Source: a bacterium (GTDB lineage: Bacteria > DRYD01 > JALUEN01). From it: a stretch of 8,309 nucleotides of DNA. The translations under genes were made by a program, and so were the position numbers. Below, piece by piece: positions 6,035 through 8,309 of the stretch; positions within the stretch are counted from its first letter, which is position 1; each line of letters starts with the position of its first letter. The notes beneath the pieces were generated by a model that was not told the origin of the DNA, did no database searches, and saw only the letters and a program-made list of their open reading frames with translations. The DNA lies in NCBI GenBank assembly GCA_027052755.1, contig JALUEN010000221.1, positions 1 through 8,309 on the forward strand, given 5' to 3'.

Positions 6035-7413
6035 AGCTGGTGATCCCTAATTAACGATTTGAGCTCTTCTACCCTATCTAAGTATATGATCTCTACTGTA
6101 TCATCCCGCAGTTTATCATAATACTGTCTTGAGGTAATAATTCCCTTTATCTTAAACCTCTTAGCTTCCTCTAGTCTTGCGGGTAAGTTAGGAACTGGTA
6201 ATACCCTTCCCTGAAGTGAAAGCCTACCGAGGAAAACCAAATCTCCAACTGGCTTACTGTACAGTGAGGATAACACTGAAGCAGCTACAGCTAGATCGCT
6301 ATCCTGTCCCCATAAGCTGACAGCTCCGTTAACGTTGACAATAACATCGTATTGGTATATCTTAAGGTTCAGGTACTTGTTGATTATGGATAGGATGACG
6401 TTTAACCTAACTGGATCTAAACCCCATGATAACCTCTTAGGACGTTCTAGATAGCTTTTCGTAACCAGAGCTTGAATTTCCAGAGCTATAGGTCTCAACC
6501 CTTCTAATGTTATGAACGGTACTACCCCTGGATCTGAACCTGTAGGGGTTAACCAAGATATGCTCGGAACCTCCTTTAAACCGAAGGGCGTCATCTCAAA
6601 TAGCCCTATCTCTCCTGATCTACCGTATCTGTTCTTTACAGCTCTCAGCACCCTGAAGCTCTCGTAAGTTTCTAGCATTAAAACTACGTCAACCATGTGT
6701 TCTAGGTACTTGGGACCTGCTATCAAACCCTCTTTGGTTACGTGGGCTAGGGCTATGTAAGAGGTGCCGGTTACCTTGGAATGTGTCATCAGCTCATGAG
6801 CTATAGCTTTAACCTGTGATATATTGGAAGGCGGGGAATCTAAATCAGGTAGGTAAAAGGTTTGGACGGAGTCAACCACTACTAGTTGATAGTCATCAGC
6901 TACTGACAGAACCTCCCCCAGGTTCTGAGCTTCTAATATATGTAAGTTATTCGCTCCTTCCTCATCTATTGAGCCCTCAAGCCCCTTTTTTATCCTGTCA
7001 AATCTTAACTTAACTTGCGAGGCTCTCTCCTCTGCTGTCGCGTATAGAACCTTCTTCCCTTGATAGGAGAGTGATAAAGCTATCTGGAGAGCTAAGGTTG
7101 ATTTACCTATGCCCGGTTCACCTGCTAGAAGTATTAAGCTTCCTTGAACGATACGACCCCCTAAAACCCTATCTACCTCACCTATCTGAGTCTTCATCTC
7201 CTCTAAGGTTTCAACGTTAACGCTTGTGATAGGGAGGGGAGCTCTACTAGCGGATATCCTTAAACTCCTATCTCCTGAGATTTGGTGTTCCGGCTCATTG
7301 ATCTCTTTGAAAGAGTTCCAAGCTAAGCAGTTGGGGCATCGTCCAAGCCACTTGGAGGAGATGTATCCACAGTTCTCACAGATGTACCTCTTCCCTTTAA
7401 GCTTAGCGCTCAT
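6031..7413 (-). CDS. radA: DNA repair protein RadA (Sms), RecA-like branch-migration ATPase
   Basis: RadA/Sms helps process recombination intermediates in the cytoplasm as a hexameric ATPase related to RecA and DnaB. The 460-residue length is typical. All family parts are visible: an N-terminal zinc finger (YICENC near residues 10-15 and RCPNC near 25-29), Walker A GEPGIGKST near 98-106, Walker B LVVVD near 177-181, the RadA-specific motif KNRYG near 260-264 (KNRFG in most relatives), and a C-terminal Lon-like domain (SDLAVAASVLSSL) without proteolytic function in this family. I prefer ATG at 7413 to the adjacent GTG at 7416, because GGAGG lies six bases before the ATG and only three before the GTG. 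The gene overlaps the end of the LptC-like gene by 11 bp and its TGA overlaps the start of the next gene by 4 bp. Confidence 0.95.
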   Translation of the reverse strand: MSAKLKGKRYICENCGYISSKWLGRCPNCLAWNSFKEINEPEHQISGDRSLRISASRAPLPITSVNVETLEEMKTQIGEVDRVLGGRIVQGSLILLAGEPGIGKSTLALQIALSLSYQGKKVLYATAEERASQVKLRFDRIKKGLEGSIDEEGANNLHILEAQNLGEVLSVADDYQLVVVDSVQTFYLPDLDSPPSNISQVKAIAHELMTHSKVTGTSYIALAHVTKEGLIAGPKYLEHMVDVVLMLETYESFRVLRAVKNRYGRSGEIGLFEMTPFGLKEVPSISWLTPTGSDPGVVPFITLEGLRPIALEIQALVTKSYLERPKRLSWGLDPVRLNVILSIINKYLNLKIYQYDVIVNVNGAVSLWGQDSDLAVAASVLSSLYSKPVGDLVFLGRLSLQGRVLPVPNLPARLEEAKRFKIKGIITSRQYYDKLRDDTVEIIYLDRVEELKSLIRDHQL

Positions 7414-8005
7414 CACTAGCCTCCGATTTTATGTTTATAGGGTTCTCTAGCGACAGCTTATCTTTGTAAAGCATTCCCCTTGGACTTATTGTAATCTCAT
7501 CTGGGTTCTCTAGATTAACTATCTTCAGGTCTCTTAGGTAGAGGTGTTCTCCTTGAAGCTCACCTTCTGAGGCGTATATAACATCATCTGAATAGATCAC
7601 TTTCAAGGTATTCATCTTTAGGTAGTTTACCCTATCATCTCCAAAAGCTCTCTTGAACTCTATCCTCCCTGACTTATTCCCTGTCTTTAAATCATATATC
7701 TCTAAGATTCCATTTAATATAAGACTTCGTTTAGTCCTATCATCGTAGCTCATCCTCTCCGCTATCAAGTTCCACTGCAATTTTACCTCTCCCTCGTATT
7801 TCTTGAACTTTCTAAGCTCAGGAGAGGTTAAGACTATTACGCTATGAGTCCTCTCCCTAGAAGCCTTGTACGGTAGGAAGAGAAATATAACGTAGACAGC
7901 TAGAATAGTAGCTAACCCGAGAAGGGTGAGGTTTGTCAGTATCTTTTCCCTTCTCAGCTCATCGCTAGTAATGGAGCTAACTAACTCCCAGAGGTAAGAC
8001 CACAT
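7403..8005 (-). CDS. Single-pass membrane protein resembling LptC (LPS export periplasmic component)
   Basis: This 200-residue protein has a short cytoplasmic N-terminus, one membrane helix at about residues 26-46, then a soluble region that is mostly predicted strand. Length, topology and pieces such as VKLQWNLIAERMSYDD (74-89) and LILNGILEIYDLKTG (95-109) resemble LptC, the inner-membrane-anchored part of the bridge that carries lipopolysaccharide from the LptB2FG transporter to LptA. No lptA, lptB or kdsC neighbour is visible, which weakens the call. The likely start, ATG at 8005, has no Shine-Dalgarno sequence (TTAAACCTTTCAAT precedes it) and lies 14 bp after the upstream stop, so it may depend on re-initiation; the frame is open further upstream without an obvious better start. 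Its end overlaps radA by 11 bp. Other single-pass beta-rich envelope proteins remain possible. Confidence 0.5.
   Translation of the reverse strand: MWSYLWELVSSITSDELRREKILTNLTLLGLATILAVYVIFLFLPYKASRERTHSVIVLTSPELRKFKKYEGEVKLQWNLIAERMSYDDRTKRSLILNGILEIYDLKTGNKSGRIEFKRAFGDDRVNYLKMNTLKVIYSDDVIYASEGELQGEHLYLRDLKIVNLENPDEITISPRGMLYKDKLSLENPINIKSEASDER
7420..7424 (-). promoter_or_regulatory. radA ribosome binding site inside the LptC-like gene
   Basis: GGAGG on the coding strand lies six bases before ATG 7413 and only three before GTG 7416. It decides the radA start in favour of the ATG and sits within the last codons of the upstream gene, a sign of coupled expression. Confidence 0.7.
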
Positions 8006-8019
8006 ATTGAAAGGTTTAA

Positions 8020-8309
8020 TTAATAATAGCTTTCCAAGATGCTTTTTAATATCCTTAGTATATACTTTGATAACTTGTATAAGTCTAGCTCTCCGCCTGG
8101 ACTTAATAGGATACTAGAAGGTTCTATTAGATAGGAGGCGGTTATTCCCCCCTCTATTGGCGTTAACTTATCAGGTGTCAGGAGAGTAGTTGGTAACTTT
8201 AGCATCCTGTTTATCTTCTCTAGGACATCCCTCCTCGCAGAGGAATCCCTAAGCTTAAGATGTATCGTGATCTCCAGTGGTATTAAACTCTCTGGCTCTG
8301 ATATAAAGG
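8020..8309 (-). CDS. C-terminal 96 residues of an unrecognised protein, 5' end outside the window
   Basis: This frame is open from the right edge to a TAA at 8020, giving about 96 residues. The Met encoded at 8205 is probably internal: the frame continues upstream through codons that read like real protein (FISEPESLIPLEITIHLKL), and no Shine-Dalgarno sequence precedes that ATG. Visible features are an alternating beta-like stretch (LEITIHLKLRD), a proline- and threonine-rich middle (LPTTLLTPDKLTPIEGG), and an amphipathic helix at the end (YKLSKYILRILKSILESYY). There are no cysteines or membrane segments. I cannot assign a family. It ends 14 bp before the LptC-like gene and probably heads or continues the same operon. 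Confidence 0.7.
   Translation of the reverse strand, partial: FISEPESLIPLEITIHLKLRDSSARRDVLEKINRMLKLPTTLLTPDKLTPIEGGITASYLIEPSSILLSPGGELDLYKLSKYILRILKSILESYY

Noticed and set aside
7414..7416. GTG start for radA
   Set aside because: The GGAGG site is only three bases away from it, while the next codon is an ATG at ideal spacing.
6816..7450. Plus-strand open frames at 6816-7013 and 7226-7450
   Set aside because: Both are antisense to radA, one crossing the Walker B region and one the zinc finger region and the radA start.
1..8309. Archaeal origin, suggested by AGG/AGA, ATA and CTA codon use and a four-subunit-type oxidoreductase
   Set aside because: A RadA/Sms protein with zinc finger and Lon-like domain, an omega-like subunit and strong GGAGG sites are bacterial features.
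1..8309. tRNA, rRNA, CRISPR arrays, insertion sequences or attachment sites
   Set aside because: The window is almost fully coding and no cloverleaf, array of repeats, transposase or flanking terminal repeats was seen.

Overview
The window reads as a compact stretch of a bacterial chromosome in which every supportable gene lies on the minus strand, so transcription runs from base 8309 toward base 1. The RadA/Sms-type repair ATPase and the RNA polymerase omega-like protein place it in Bacteria rather than Archaea. The LptC-like membrane protein suggests a two-membrane cell. A 2-oxoacid:ferredoxin oxidoreductase operon, heavy use of AGG/AGA, CTA and ATA codons and strong Shine-Dalgarno sites suggest an anaerobe, perhaps a thermophile. 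No lineage can be named with confidence from the sequence alone.

In transcription order the window holds three gene groups. The first group (8309-5159) is the 3' end of an unrecognised gene, a single-pass LptC-like protein, radA, and a cysteine-free, beta-strand-rich protein of unknown function. These genes are 14 bp apart or overlap (11 and 4 bp), so they look co-transcribed and partly translationally coupled. After a 94-bp spacer comes the second group (5064-3618): an enlarged omega-like RNA polymerase subunit and a six-helix ABC-2-type permease-like protein, 13 bp apart. After a 105-bp spacer with overlapping palindromes comes the third group (3512-1): the gamma subunit of a pyruvate-type 2-oxoacid:ferredoxin oxidoreductase, a 556-residue GltD-like flavoprotein fused to a 2x[4Fe-4S] ferredoxin (in place of a simple delta subunit), and a nearly complete alpha subunit cut by the window edge. 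The TPP-binding beta subunit is not present and would be expected just beyond base 1.

The third group encodes an enzyme that oxidises pyruvate (or a related 2-oxoacid) with CoA to acetyl-CoA and CO2, or runs in reverse. The fused flavoprotein should connect its low-potential electrons to a flavin, but its second dinucleotide-binding motif and its final FAD motif are degenerate, so NAD(P) use is doubtful. Other points worth attention are the insertion and extensions in the omega-like subunit, the beta-rich protein that ends in Phe but has no export signal, and the unusual abundance of the tetranucleotide CTAG. No tRNA, rRNA, CRISPR array, insertion sequence or origin was seen, and no gene-free stretch exceeds about 105 bp.
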